From: Planctomycetota bacterium
GTDB lineage: Bacteria > Planctomycetota > Planctomycetia > Pirellulales > Pirellulaceae
Direction: 5' to 3'
DNA: 64,000 nucleotides
NCBI GenBank assembly: GCA_026692865.1
Contig: JAPLNI010000028.1
Span: forward strand, 124,001-188,000
The notes under the pieces were generated by a model. That model was not told where the DNA came from and did not search any database. It saw only the letters and a program-made list of their open reading frames with translations. Position numbers and translations under genes: made by a program. Below, in pieces: positions 63,626-64,000 of this stretch (positions within the stretch are counted from its first letter, which is position 1; the number at the start of each line of letters is the position of its first letter).

Positions 63626-64000
63626 ATGAATTCGACGCCAAACCCCTCAAACAACTTGCCAAACGAACTGCAGGTTGTTGACTCGTCTCGCAGTGTTGAA
63701 TCGTCTCGCAGCCAAGCGAAACTCCTGCGAGAGTACGCGATTGAGGTCGTCCGCGTCCTAACGAGTCGCAATTATATCGCTTATTTTGCCGGCGGCTGTG
63801 TTCGAGACGAGATAATGGGGGAGACTCCCTCTGACTATGACGTGGCAACCAACGCGACTCCGGAGCAAGTTCAGCAAATCTTCGGCAAACAGAGAAGCCT
63901 GATGATTGGCGACGCGTTTGGTGTTGTCTGCGTCCACCAACGCCGCAGCGGGCAATCTCTTCAAGTCGAGGTGGCTACCTTTCGTAGCGACGGTTCCTAC
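63626..64000 (+). CDS. CCA tRNA nucleotidyltransferase / poly(A) polymerase, 5' part (runs off the right edge)
   Basis: The first 125 codons of a class II nucleotidyltransferase. The head domain is clear: YFAGGCVRDEIMG (the GG-RD phosphate and NTP motif) and SDYDVATNATPEQV, with the Asp-x-Asp metal-binding pair (DYD). The first 45 residues are a Ser/Asn-rich extension. CCA-adding enzymes and poly(A) polymerases share this head, so the exact activity cannot be decided without the C-terminal half. The start ATG is at 63626. Confidence 0.85.
   Translation, partial: MNSTPNPSNNLPNELQVVDSSRSVESSRSQAKLLREYAIEVVRVLTSRNYIAYFAGGCVRDEIMGETPSDYDVATNATPEQVQQIFGKQRSLMIGDAFGVVCVHQRRSGQSLQVEVATFRSDGSY

Overview
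The window (about 49% GC by eye) looks like a chromosome fragment of a planctomycete, most likely of the Pirellulaceae. The evidence is several lineage-typical families: a PVC-type dehydrogenase/cytochrome c giant (12637-16374), a Gly/Ser-rich exported protein with two TIGR03000-like modules, a DUF1552/DUF1592 pair, a DUF4175-like membrane protein with a Lys/Asp/Ser-rich partner, and a short exported protein with the 'GxYRPGSP' tail. Gene starts with weak Shine-Dalgarno signals are common. No rRNA, tRNA, CRISPR array, transposase or prophage was recognised.

Layout. 1-2.3 kb: end of a polysaccharide cluster on the minus strand (methyltransferase, two glycosyltransferases, all overlapping). 2.4-7.0 kb: two envelope proteins. 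7.5-10.2 kb: pyrG and a phosphotransferase. 10.7-16.4 kb: two membrane proteins and the 1245-residue multidomain cytochrome. 16.6-21.3 kb: ruvB, a VOC-family gene broken by one stop codon, the Gly/Ser-rich protein with a clear terminator, and a hypothetical. 22.0-28.0 kb: NHL propeller, a PqiA-PqiB fusion, and a pyrimidine-catabolism pair (PreA-like, AGXT2-like). 28.4-35.2 kb: a minus-strand run ordered EamA transporter, a three-in-one AmmeMemoRadiSam protein, ferredoxin-NADP reductase, RibD. 35.5-38.8 kb: M48 peptidase plus three tandem AIM24/TIGR00266 paralogues. 39.1-42.9 kb: an SRPBCC-epimerase and a sigma-70 factor facing a MerR-type regulator with a B12-binding-like domain. 43.0-50.8 kb: mnmE, trxB, PQQ-like propeller, coaE, an exported protein, an FHA protein and a cupin-DinB-OsmC fusion. 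50.9-58.7 kb: YfhO-like membrane protein, a small membrane protein, the DUF1552/DUF1592 pair and pterin dehydratase. 59.2-64.0 kb: PDZ protein, mutY, exported lectin-like protein, PAP2, NUDIX, and the 5' part of a CCA-adding enzyme.

Intergenic DNA is unusually structured. A roughly 106-bp element with terminal inverted repeats (TGCCCGCGAAT / ATTCGCGGGCA) occurs four times, twice in each orientation, and one copy supplies the last codons and stop of the 50.9-53.4 kb gene. Other palindromes include two hairpins with a compensatory base change at 21.4 and 21.6 kb.

The most interesting candidates are the single-chain AmmeMemoRadiSam protein with an unrecognised extra domain and a reductase gene next to it, the PqiA-PqiB fusion with an unusual C-terminus, the sigma factor/B12-type regulator module, the M48-AIM24 block, and the MITE-like repeat family. 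All function statements rest on motifs read from translations; no database search was run.
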